Shown piece after piece: positions 1-7,060 of a stretch of DNA of 9,794 nucleotides. Within the stretch, counting starts at the first letter, position 1, and each line of letters opens with the position of its first letter. Source of the DNA: Rhodanobacter sp. UBA5168 (lineage in GTDB: Bacteria; Pseudomonadota; Gammaproteobacteria; Xanthomonadales; Rhodanobacteraceae); NCBI GenBank assembly GCA_002413455.1, contig DHXA01000200.1:13888-23681 (forward strand). Direction: 5' to 3'. The position numbers were made by a program, and so were the translations under genes. Under the pieces are notes generated by a model, which had not been told where the DNA came from, ran no database searches, and saw only the letters and a list, made by a program, of their open reading frames with translations.

Positions 1-449
<449 letters not shown>

Positions 450-493
450 TTAGGCATTTTAGCTGCAGAAGCGTCCCGCTGCGAGATGGCAAC

Positions 494-505
494 GGAGAAT
501 TCTCC
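494..505. repeat. 12-bp perfect palindrome GGAGAATTCTCC
   Basis: GGAGAATTCTCC is fully self-complementary and lies near the middle of the divergent pyrG/aminopeptidase spacer. It has the size and symmetry of a dimeric repressor half-site pair. The function is unknown and I do not recognise it as a known operator. Confidence 0.5.
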
Positions 506-556
506 TGCTTTGGTTCATTTCCGGGCTGCTCGAAGTCGTCCATCTGACTCGTGACT

Positions 557-581
557 GCAGAGGGCCGGCGCTGCCCTCTGC
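557..581. repeat. 9-bp perfect inverted repeat, 7-base spacer, upstream of aminopeptidase
   Basis: GCAGAGGGC (557-565) and GCCCTCTGC (573-581) are exact reverse complements with a 7-base spacer. The right arm ends one base before the TAGCAT hexamer and 14 bases before the peptidase ATG. It could be an operator overlapping the promoter. A terminator is unlikely, because both flanking genes read away from this region and no T tract follows. Confidence 0.55.
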
Positions 582-595
582 TAGCATTTCCTTCC

Positions 596-2395
596 ATGAC
601 CAACCCCATTCCCGCCCGTCTTGCCGCCCTGCGCGCGGTCATGCAACAGCACGGTGTCGCCGCCGTGCTCGTTCCCAGTGCCGATCCGCATCTGTCCGAA
701 TACCTGCCCGAACACTGGCAGGCACGCGCCTGGTTGTCCGGCTTCACCGGTTCGGCCGGCACCCTGATCGTCAGCCGTGAGCATGCCGGGCTGTGGACCG
801 ATTCGCGCTATTTCTCGCAGGCGGAACAGCAGCTAGCCGGCAGCGGCGTCACCCTGATGAAGCTGCGCGTGCCGCATGCGGCCGAGCACCTGGAGTGGCT
901 GCAGCAGCATCTTCATCAGGGCGACGTGCTGTCCACCGCCGGCGACAGTCTGGCGCTGACCACCCAGCGCCAGATCGAGCGCCGGCTGACTGACAGCGGC
1001 GCCAGCCTGCGCACCGATCTGGACCTGCCCGGCGCGATCTGGGCGGACCGACCTGCGTTGCCGCAGGCGCCGGTGGTCGCCCACGACCCGGCCTACGCCA
1101 GCGTCACGCGGGCCGAGAAATTCAGCCGCCTGCGCAAGGCGATGCACAAACTGGGCGCGACCCATCATCTGCTGTCCAGCCTCGACGACATCGCCTGGCT
1201 GACCAACCTGCGTGGCAGTGACGTCGAGTGCAATCCGGTGTTCCTGGCCCATCTCCTGGTACAGGCGGACCGTCGCGCCACCTTGTTCGTCAACCGCGCC
1301 AAACTCGGTGATGCACTGGTAGCCGCGCTGGCTGCCGACGGCATCGCCATCGCCGATTACGCATCGATCACCTCGACCCTGCACGAACTCGGCGCCGCCG
1401 ACCGCCTGCTGCTGGACAGCGGGCGGGTGGTCAGTTCCATCGCCGCGGCAATCGCGCCGGCGGTCCAGCGGATCGAGGCAGCCAACCCGAGCACCGCGTT
1501 CAAGGCGATCAAGAACCCCGCCGAGCTCGACCATATCCGCGAGGTGATGCGCCGCGATGGCGCCGCCCTGGTGCGCGGATTCCGCCGGCTGGAACAACGC
1601 CTTGCCGCCGGCATGACATTGACCGAGCTGGACGTCGACACCCTGCTGTACGAGGAGCGTTCGGCCCAGCCCGGCTACGTCGGTGAGAGTTTCGCCACCA
1701 TCGCCGGCTACCAGGCGAACGGCGCTCTGCCGCACTACCGCGCCACGCCGGAATCGCACAGCACGCTGCAGGCCAAGGGCCTGCTGCTGATCGATTCGGG
1801 CGGTCAGTACCTGGGTGGCACCACCGACATCACCCGCGTGCTGGCGCTCGGCGAGACCACATCGGAACAACGGCGCGACGCGACGCTGGTGATGAAGAGC
1901 CTGATCGCGCTGTCCCGCGCACGTTTCCCCAAGGGCGCCAGTGGCCCGCAACTGGACGCGCTGGCGCGCGCGCCACTGTGGGCCAGTGGCATGGACTACG
2001 GCCACGGCACCGGCCATGGCGTGGGCTATTTCCTCAACGTGCACGAAGGTCCGCACAGCATCCGTGCGCCGGTCGCCGGTGGTGCGCTGGTGGCGCTTGA
2101 GCCCGGCATGATCAGCTCGATCGAGCCAGGCCTGTACAAGCCTGGCCGACACGGCATTCGCCACGAAAACCTGGCGGTAGTGGTCGAAGCCGAACAGACC
2201 GAGTTCGGCGAATTCCACGCATTCGAAACGCTCACGTTGTGCCCGTTCGACCGCCGCGCGCTGGAGCCAAGCCTGCTCAATCCGGAAGAGCGCGCCTGGC
2301 TCGACGACTACCACGCCAGTGTGCGCGCTGCACTCAGCCCGCTACTCGAAGACGCCGACCTGGAATGGTTGCACCGTCACTGCTCGCCGCTCTGA
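596..2395 (+). CDS. Xaa-Pro aminopeptidase, three-domain XPNPEP1-like (M24B)
   Basis: This 599-residue cytoplasmic metallopeptidase removes an N-terminal residue that precedes proline. Two creatinase-like N domains (about 7-135 and 160-310) precede the pita-bread catalytic domain (about 315-535) and a short M24 C-terminal domain (about 540-599). It is therefore the long form, like eukaryotic cytosolic aminopeptidase P, rather than the roughly 440-residue E. coli PepP. The dimetal ligands are all present: Asp400 (LLLIDSGG), Asp411 (TTDITR), His474 (GTGHGVG), Glu510 (SSIEPG) and Glu524 (RHENL). Their spacing agrees with human XPNPEP1 at most intervals, and His483 matches its catalytic histidine. 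I chose the ATG at 596, giving MTNPIPARLAALR, because an upstream GTG at 551 only adds 15 unalignable residues across the inverted repeat. The gene converges on the GGDEF-EAL gene with 21 bases between the stops. Confidence 0.93.
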   Translation: MTNPIPARLAALRAVMQQHGVAAVLVPSADPHLSEYLPEHWQARAWLSGFTGSAGTLIVSREHAGLWTDSRYFSQAEQQLAGSGVTLMKLRVPHAAEHLEWLQQHLHQGDVLSTAGDSLALTTQRQIERRLTDSGASLRTDLDLPGAIWADRPALPQAPVVAHDPAYASVTRAEKFSRLRKAMHKLGATHHLLSSLDDIAWLTNLRGSDVECNPVFLAHLLVQADRRATLFVNRAKLGDALVAALAADGIAIADYASITSTLHELGAADRLLLDSGRVVSSIAAAIAPAVQRIEAANPSTAFKAIKNPAELDHIREVMRRDGAALVRGFRRLEQRLAAGMTLTELDVDTLLYEERSAQPGYVGESFATIAGYQANGALPHYRATPESHSTLQAKGLLLIDSGGQYLGGTTDITRVLALGETTSEQRRDATLVMKSLIALSRARFPKGASGPQLDALARAPLWASGMDYGHGTGHGVGYFLNVHEGPHSIRAPVAGGALVALEPGMISSIEPGLYKPGRHGIRHENLAVVVEAEQTEFGEFHAFETLTLCPFDRRALEPSLLNPEERAWLDDYHASVRAALSPLLEDADLEWLHRHCSPL

Positions 2396-2400
2396 GCGGC
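2386..2400. terminator. short hairpin over the aminopeptidase stop codon, possible weak bidirectional terminator
   Basis: GCCGCTC (2386-2392) and GAGCGGC (2394-2400) flank a single T and can form a 5-bp GC stem with loop TCTGA. The hairpin overlaps the peptidase stop and sits at the junction of two convergent genes. No U tract follows on either strand, so it is not a classical intrinsic terminator. Confidence 0.25.
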
Positions 2401-2416
2401 AGCTCCCGTAACGACA

Positions 2417-5173
2417 TCAGGTGCGTTTGGGAGGCACCAGCCTGAGCTTGGCCGGAATCGGCGGCTGGTTCGGGCATAGCAGGCGATGGATCTCGTCCGG
2501 TTTGAGCGGGTAGGAATACAAGTAGCCCTGGCCCTCCATGCAACCGGCGCGCAGAAGGAAGTCGTGCTGCGCCTCGGTTTCGATGCCTTCGGCGATCGTG
2601 GTCAACCCCAGGCTCTTGGCCATCGCCAGCATTGCCTCGGTGATGGCCGCGTCATTCGCGTCGCCCGGCAGGCCGGTGACGAAGGACCGATCGATCTTCA
2701 GATAGGCCACTGCCGGCAGCTTGAGGTAGGCCATCGAGGAGTAGCCGGTGCCGAAATCGTCGATGGCTACGGCGATGCCCAGCGCGTGCAGCGTCAGCAT
2801 GGTGCGCTCGATATCGTCCCCGAGCTGCAGCATCGCACTCTCAGTAATCTCCAACAGCAACCGATCGGCGGACAACTGCCTAGATTGCAGGGCCCGGCTC
2901 ACCCCGTCGACGAAAGCAGAATGTCCGAACCAGCGCGCGGAGATATTTACGGCGACCCGGATCGGTGGAACGCCAGCCAGATCCCAGGCCTGGATCTGCG
3001 CGCAGGTCGCCTGCATGACCCACTCGTCGATGCGCCGGATCAGTCCCAGGCCTTCCGCCACTGGAATGAATTCTGCGGGCAATATCTCGCCGCGCTCCGG
3101 ATGTTGCCAACGCAGCAAGGCCTCGACCGCCACGATTCGTCCCGTGCGCAGCTCGATGCTGGGCTGGAATACCAGGTTGAACTCATTGCGTGTCAATGCC
3201 TGTCGCAGCTCGGTCGCCAGTTGCAGACGTTGGCGGGTGTCGGCATGCATCATCGGCGTATAGAAACGGAAAGCGTTGCGCTCTTCGGTCTTCGCTGCAT
3301 ACATGGCGGCGTCGGCATTCGCTATCAGCGTCGCCGCACTGTCCCCATCCAGCGGATAACCGGCCACCCCGATGCTGGCGCTGAGCACGATCTCGTAGTC
3401 GTCCACCAGCAACGGCTCAGACAGCGTGGCCAGCAAGCGGCTGACGACTGCGCGGGCGTCCTCGCGCAGGATCAGCCGCGGAATCAGCACGGTGAACTCG
3501 TCGCCGCCGATGCGCCCGGCCACGTCGCCCTCGGACAGTTGCCGACGGATGCGTTCACCCACCTTGATCAGCAGGCGATCGCCGATCGCATGGCTATAAC
3601 TGTCGTTGACAATCTTGAACGCATCCAGGTCGATGAACAGCACGACTACCGCCAGGCGTTCGCGCTCGGCAACAGCAAGCGCCTCGGTACAGTACCGCTC
3701 GAACTCCGCACGGTTGACCAGGCCAGTCAGCGGGTCATGCCGCGCCAGATGTTCCAGACGCCGCTGGTTGGCTTTCGCCTCGTGGATGTCGGTGAACACC
3801 GCGACGTAGTAGACCACCTGATTGTCCGCATTGCGGATCGCGCTGATACTCAGCTGTTCGGGATAGCTGCTGCCATCGCTGCGGGTGTTCTGCACCTCCC
3901 CCAGCCAGTTGTGGCCGGCTGCAACGTCATCCCAGATCGACTGCGGCAAGGGGCCGCCGTCGGGCAGACGGCGGGTTTCGTCCAGCCGTTTGCCTTGCAG
4001 CGCGCGCATGGTGAAGCCGGTGAGGTCCGTATGCGCCGCATTGGTCGAGATCACGCGGCGAGCGGCGTCGGCGATGATCACGCCCTCGGCGATGCTGGCC
4101 AGCGCCTCGGCGGCAACCCGGCGCTCCTGTTCCATCGCCACCCGTTCGGAAATGTCGCGGATGATCGCCTGGCGCACTGGCTTGCTGCCCCAGTTGACGA
4201 GGCTGGATTGCGTCTCCACCGGCCGCGTGCCACCGTTTGCGCCCAGCAGGGCGTTGGTGGCGGCCCGGCCGGCCTGCTGCCCGGACAGCGACTGCACGAA
4301 CAGGTGCACAAAACGGTCGCCAACCAGGCTATCCACATCCCGCCCGGTCCATGCCGATGCCGTGCGATTGACGTCCAGTATGCGCCCGCTGGCTTCATCG
4401 ACCATCACGATGGCATCGGCAGCGCTGTCGAACAGCAGGCGGTAACGCTCTTCGGTACCACGGACGCTGGCTAGAATCCGGCGCGCCATGCCTAGCCATA
4501 ACAAGGCAGCGATGGCAGATGCCGCCAGCACGCCGCCAAAAAGCACCTGGCCGATCCAGACGGCACCATCGGCAACCGCGCGCGAAAACAGTTTGCTGCG
4601 CGGCTCGATGTAGCTGTTGATGGCAGCGATGCGTTCACGCTGCCGGGCGATCTCGGTGTCGTTGATTCCACCCGTGGCGTAGCCCGCCTTCAGGGAGGTC
4701 GCTATGGAGTCGAGTTCTACGATGGAACTGTCGGTGGAACGCCATGCCTGCAATGCATCGCGCATGTAGGGTGCATCGGCGAAATGGCGCAGGATGAAGA
4801 TCACGCCCGGGATCGCTATCGTGACCGTCCTGCTCCGACGCAGTGCGCCTGCCACCGCGTCGTAATCGTAGTTGCCCGAGGCAGTCTGCTCGCGCACCCA
4901 ATGGTCGGCCATCAGCAAATCGTAGTTGAGCTTGTAATTGGCCAGATCCGCCGCATTGCCATTGGTCGCGTAGGCATCCAGAGCGATCACGGTCTGCTTC
5001 TGTGCCTTGGACCAGATGCTCTCGCCGTTGAGAAACCCGGCGAGAGCGGTTTGAACCTGCAACGCTCCCCAAGTCAATGCCAGGATCAGCCCGACCATCC
5101 CCACCAACGCATATGCCAGGGGCATCAAGCGTCGTGACAACGGCCGTTGCAAAGTGATCGCGGAAGTGCGCAT
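2417..5173 (-). CDS. membrane-anchored PAS-PAS-GGDEF-EAL cyclic-di-GMP enzyme
   Basis: This 918-residue inner-membrane protein makes and/or degrades cyclic di-GMP, which controls biofilm and motility. A transmembrane helix (about 18-40), a periplasmic sensor region (about 41-203) of no family I recognise, and a second helix (about 206-230) come first. Two PAS domains (about 240-345 and 352-465) and a GGDEF domain (about 476-640) follow, then an EAL domain (about 650-900). The GGDEF motif is exact at 556-560. The inhibitory RxxD site is degraded to SEGD (547-550), so product feedback through it should be absent. The phosphodiesterase residues are complete: Glu684 (EAL), Asn743, Glu775, Asp805-Asp806 (DDFGTGYSS), Lys826, Glu862 and Gln882. 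Their intervals match my recollection of RocR. The ATG at 5173 follows AAGGGA at a short spacing. It lies 66 bp downstream of the diiron-protein gene, so cotranscription is likely. Confidence 0.95.
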   Translation of the reverse strand: MRTSAITLQRPLSRRLMPLAYALVGMVGLILALTWGALQVQTALAGFLNGESIWSKAQKQTVIALDAYATNGNAADLANYKLNYDLLMADHWVREQTASGNYDYDAVAGALRRSRTVTIAIPGVIFILRHFADAPYMRDALQAWRSTDSSIVELDSIATSLKAGYATGGINDTEIARQRERIAAINSYIEPRSKLFSRAVADGAVWIGQVLFGGVLAASAIAALLWLGMARRILASVRGTEERYRLLFDSAADAIVMVDEASGRILDVNRTASAWTGRDVDSLVGDRFVHLFVQSLSGQQAGRAATNALLGANGGTRPVETQSSLVNWGSKPVRQAIIRDISERVAMEQERRVAAEALASIAEGVIIADAARRVISTNAAHTDLTGFTMRALQGKRLDETRRLPDGGPLPQSIWDDVAAGHNWLGEVQNTRSDGSSYPEQLSISAIRNADNQVVYYVAVFTDIHEAKANQRRLEHLARHDPLTGLVNRAEFERYCTEALAVAERERLAVVVLFIDLDAFKIVNDSYSHAIGDRLLIKVGERIRRQLSEGDVAGRIGGDEFTVLIPRLILREDARAVVSRLLATLSEPLLVDDYEIVLSASIGVAGYPLDGDSAATLIANADAAMYAAKTEERNAFRFYTPMMHADTRQRLQLATELRQALTRNEFNLVFQPSIELRTGRIVAVEALLRWQHPERGEILPAEFIPVAEGLGLIRRIDEWVMQATCAQIQAWDLAGVPPIRVAVNISARWFGHSAFVDGVSRALQSRQLSADRLLLEITESAMLQLGDDIERTMLTLHALGIAVAIDDFGTGYSSMAYLKLPAVAYLKIDRSFVTGLPGDANDAAITEAMLAMAKSLGLTTIAEGIETEAQHDFLLRAGCMEGQGYLYSYPLKPDEIHRLLCPNQPPIPAKLRLVPPKRT

Positions 5174-5216
5174 TGCTTCCCTTGTTTCGCTATGGGCGAA
5201 TCAACGTCTGGGCATT

Positions 5217-5226
5217 GCATTAATGC
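5217..5226. repeat. 10-bp palindrome GCATTAATGC in the gap between two minus-strand genes
   Basis: GCATTAATGC is perfectly self-complementary and AT-rich against a GC-rich background. It lies in the 66-bp gap between the diiron-protein stop and the GGDEF-EAL start, flanked by TTGC and GCAA. It could be a binding site for a regulator of an internal promoter. I see no convincing -35/-10 pair there, and chance occurrence is possible. Confidence 0.3.
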
Positions 5227-5239
5227 GCAACCGGTTCCT

Positions 5240-6016
5240 TCAGGCGGCTGCGCTGCTCAGCACCTCCAACAAACGGTGCGGCTCGACACAGCGATCAGCA
5301 AGAATCCGCATGCTGGTATAGCTGCGCTTGATGCACTCACCAATATGAGCTACTTCATCGGCCGCAGGCTCCGTTCCCATTATTGTACAGACTATCTCCA
5401 ATGCTTCCCAAGGATGTGTGTCGTCGTACGCGGCGTGAAGCTGAAGCCAACGCAAGGTTCCTGCTCTGATCTTGGAGGGGAAGCTTTCAGCGTAGCGCTT
5501 GCTCTCGAATATCAGTTGCGACCATTCGCCAGTTGCCCCCTCGACTGCATAGTTGGTAGCGGCGATGCTTGCGGCAAGTGTGTCACGGCCACTGACGTCC
5601 TCGCACCAGTTGGCGAGGACCTCGGTGCCACGCGGCGGAACCCCTTGCAGCAATTCCTCACGGGGGATGCCCGCCCCCTCTGCCCAGTTGAGCCAGTATT
5701 CGGCATGATTCTGCTCCACACGGATGTTGCGAACCAGCCAGCGGCGCGCAAGATTGTCGCCGGGACTACGGCCGAAGCGCGTTTTCAACAAGCTCTTCGC
5801 CATATAGGCAGGAAAGCGCTCGATCACCGGCCAGATCCCCACCATGAAATTGGCGGTGCCAGACCTGCCGAGCGTTCCATCACTCATCCTCTCCCATAGA
5901 GGATGGGTCACTACGCTCTTCTTGGTGCTTTCACAATCGGCGACCATGTCCTGGGCCCATTGGGGGTAGCTGGTCAGTTCGGTCAGGGGGCCGGTGCGTT
6001 CGAAACGAGTATTCAT
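5240..6016 (-). CDS. heme-oxygenase-like diiron protein (TenA/PqqC/CADD superfamily)
   Basis: This 258-residue, all-helical soluble protein belongs to the superfamily usually auto-annotated as 'TenA family transcriptional regulator' or 'iron-containing redox enzyme'. Recognisable blocks are IERFPAYMAK (65-74), RVEQNHAEYWLNWAEGAG (99-116), NYAVEGATGEW (155-165) and LHAAYDDTHPWEAL (193-206). These supply a full candidate diiron set: Glu101, His104, Glu159, His194, Asp198 and His201. The His-x3-Asp-x2-His pattern is that of CADD and SznF. TenA thiaminase lacks this set, so an O2-activating oxidase or oxygenase is more likely than thiamine salvage; the substrate is unknown. I chose the ATG at 6016 because GAGGAG (6028-6023) precedes it by six bases. 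A longer in-frame opening to 6217 runs through hairpins and is not protein-like. It probably leads an operon with the GGDEF-EAL gene. Confidence 0.82.
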   Translation of the reverse strand: MNTRFERTGPLTELTSYPQWAQDMVADCESTKKSVVTHPLWERMSDGTLGRSGTANFMVGIWPVIERFPAYMAKSLLKTRFGRSPGDNLARRWLVRNIRVEQNHAEYWLNWAEGAGIPREELLQGVPPRGTEVLANWCEDVSGRDTLAASIAATNYAVEGATGEWSQLIFESKRYAESFPSKIRAGTLRWLQLHAAYDDTHPWEALEIVCTIMGTEPAADEVAHIGECIKRSYTSMRILADRCVEPHRLLEVLSSAAA

Positions 6017-6022
6017 GGATTT

Positions 6023-6028
6023 CTCCTC
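6023..6028 (-). promoter_or_regulatory. ribosome binding site GAGGAG that fixes the diiron-protein start
   Basis: GAGGAG on the minus strand is followed by AAATCC and then ATG at 6016. It is the strongest Shine-Dalgarno in the window and settles the start against the in-frame extension to 6217. Confidence 0.85.
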
Positions 6029-6059
6029 AGAGTTGCACGGTTGGTTGCTGCTTCGATTT

Positions 6060-6086
6060 GCCCATACAGGAGAAGCCTGTATGGGC
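6060..6086. repeat. hairpin A: 11-bp perfect stem, 5-base loop
   Basis: GCCCATACAGG (6060-6070) and CCTGTATGGGC (6076-6086) are exact reverse complements around AGAAG. It is the strongest hairpin in the window and lies 44 bases upstream of the diiron-protein ATG. It lacks a U tract on either strand. Confidence 0.75.
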
Positions 6087-6093
6087 CGTACTC

Positions 6094-6114
6094 CGGCATC
6101 GCCTTGCGATGCCG
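6094..6114. repeat. hairpin B: 9-bp perfect stem, 3-base loop
   Basis: CGGCATCGC (6094-6102) and GCGATGCCG (6106-6114) pair perfectly around CTT. It lies seven bases from hairpin A. On the plus strand it is followed by AAAA, not T, so it is not a plus-strand terminator; on the minus strand GAGTACGG follows, again without a U tract. Confidence 0.7.
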
Positions 6115-6131
6115 AAAACTCTGAACTGCAG

Positions 6132-6154
6132 GTCGCAGACATGCCACCTGCGAC
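6132..6154. repeat. hairpin C: 7-bp perfect stem, 9-base loop
   Basis: GTCGCAG (6132-6138) and CTGCGAC (6148-6154) are reverse complements. It is the weakest of the three tandem hairpins. Confidence 0.5.
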
Positions 6155-6339
6155 ACCCCGGCGCGCACTGCGTGGACAGCGCCGGCAGCATTCGTCGCGC
6201 GTACCGTGGGTGGCCAATCTCTGTTCGTTCCCCGCGCAGCGTAACCCTGCCGCAGCAGTGGGATGAACGGCAGCCCCACCTTCCTGGGTTGAAATGGCCG
6301 CGGTCTCGTTGCCGCCAAAAGCATGTGTGCGTCACGCTC

Positions 6340-6620
6340 GTGCCCACAACATCGCCGCACGCGGGAGACCCGGCGCTGTCGCCATGGTGGTGGCGCACCA
6401 TGCTGATCGTGATGGTGCTGAGCTTTGCCGGTTTGACCACGATCCCTCGCCTGCCGCAATGCGCCACCGATTCCGATGCAGGTGCTTGACGCGCAGGGCA
6501 CCCGCCTGTTCATCAGCGACGACCTCGACGGTGAACAGGCTGTGTTCTTCGGACCGCGGGCTGATGAACAACGGCAGTGCCTGGGGTCAGGGTGTCTATC
6601 CCGGGCCTGACTGGCTCAGC
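6340..6620 (+). pseudogene. decayed N-terminal fragment of quinol-type nitric oxide reductase (norB-like)
   Basis: qNOR reduces NO to N2O at the inner membrane using quinol. Three pieces in three frames line up in the order expected for its N-terminus. The first (from a GTG near 6340 to about 6440) reads SPWWWRTMLIVMVLSFAGL, the first membrane helix. The second (about 6443-6550) reads NAPPIPMQVLDAQGTRLF and then ISDDLDGEQAVFF, matching the family's APPxP...DG..LF...D...GQ stretch. The third (about 6555-6620) reads RGLMNNGSAWGQGVYPGPDW, matching GLM..GS.WGHGAY.GPDF, with the usual GHG changed to GQG. Frameshifts fall near 6433-6450 and 6551-6558. The catalytic helices with the heme and iron ligands are gone. 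The match is from memory of the family, without alignment, but three colinear blocks make chance unlikely. Confidence 0.75.
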
Positions 6621-6782
6621 CTAGGCTCTGAACCGCAATTGGGGAGGATACCGCCGCGCCCATGGTCCGACATCACTGCCATCAGCCGCTGGCCACGTCG
6701 GCGTCGGGTACGGTGCTGCCTCTCGATGACATGGCGGCAGCCGCTTTCACATGCTCGAATGGATGTGCCCCGACGATCTAGG
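6621..6782. other. unassigned DNA between two gene remnants
   Basis: I recognise no protein or RNA in these 162 bases on either strand. They probably contain the deletion junction(s) that removed the 3' part of the norB-like gene and the 5' half of the DUF1428 gene, or sequence too decayed to read. Confidence 0.4.
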
Positions 6783-7033
6783 CGCTCAGACGAATGTATC
6801 GCTGACGACGTCAAGCCGGGCAAGCTCACCCCGTTCCCGCAGGCGGTCAAGTTGAAGGACGGTGAGGTCGTGGTGTTTCGTGGGTCGTCTGCGCCTCGCG
6901 CCGCGATCGGGATCGCATCAACGAGCGGGTGAGGGCCGACCCGCGGCTCGCCGCCATGAAGGGTCCGAGATCATTGCCGTTCGACGGCAAGCGAAGGACC
7001 TCCGGCGGCGTCAGGACGCTCGTCGCGCTGTAG
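6783..7033 (+). pseudogene. DUF1428 (YbaA-like) gene remnant, 5' half missing, one-base frameshift
   Basis: The family is small (about 117 residues), cytoplasmic and of unknown function, with a dimeric alpha-beta barrel fold. The first piece (frame 3, 6792-6878) reads ECIADDVKPGKLTPFPQAVK, then LKDGEVVVF. The second (frame 2, 6878-7033) reads SWVVCASRRDRDRINERV, ADPRLAAM, SLPFDGKR, GGVRTLVAL and stop. Joined, they match the DUF1428 pattern EC.ADDV..GK.T.FP.AVK...GEVVVFSW...RD..N..V..DPR...M.FDGKR...GGF..L. Restoring one T at the T run 6876-6878 rejoins the frames exactly. The normal start with its GFV.PVP stretch and about 40 residues are absent, so a repaired frameshift alone would not give a full protein. 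The gene converges on the NAD(P)-binding gene, 27 bases away. Confidence 0.8.
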
Positions 7034-7060
7034 TGCAAGCGGCGGCTGACTGTGGATGGA

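Larger units (their letters stand above)
6017..6339. other. non-coding leader/spacer between the diiron gene and the norB-like remnant
   Basis: These 323 bases hold no gene I can support. The part nearest 6016 carries the ribosome binding site and three consecutive hairpins (listed separately), which would lie in the 5' leader of the minus-strand diiron gene if its promoter is upstream of 6154. From 6155 to 6339 there are open frames in several directions, but none has recognisable protein sequence. I found no convincing sigma-70 promoter and no FNR-type TTGAT-N4-ATCAA site. A TPP riboswitch, which often precedes true TenA genes, is not present: the CTGAGA and related core motifs are missing. 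Confidence 0.5.

Noticed and set aside
833..2314. 493-codon minus-strand frame opposite the aminopeptidase gene
   Set aside because: It is an antisense shadow typical of GC-rich genes. The plus-strand frame carries all metalloprotease ligands, whereas this one is rich in Arg/Gln/Ala with no motifs.
2486..4474. 662-codon plus-strand frame opposite the GGDEF-EAL gene
   Set aside because: It is an antisense shadow. The minus strand encodes intact PAS, GGDEF and EAL domains across the same bases.
6060..6114. Hairpins as intrinsic terminators or a TPP riboswitch upstream of a TenA-like gene
   Set aside because: There is no U tract after either stem on either strand, and the conserved TPP core sequences are absent.
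6017..6217. N-terminal extension of the diiron protein to 6217
   Set aside because: The extension is Cys/Arg-rich, runs through hairpins A-C, and is unlike the family. A strong GAGGAG site marks the start at 6016.
6294..6932. 212-codon plus-strand frame as a real gene
   Set aside because: It only chains pieces of two different decayed genes (the third norB-like block and the first DUF1428 block) through unrelated sequence. Both parent families need other frames before and after it.
6340..7033. Two sequencing errors in otherwise live genes
   Set aside because: At least three frameshifts, the loss of the norB-like catalytic part and the loss of the DUF1428 N-terminus cannot be explained by base-call errors. 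The single T loss at 6876-6878 taken alone could be.
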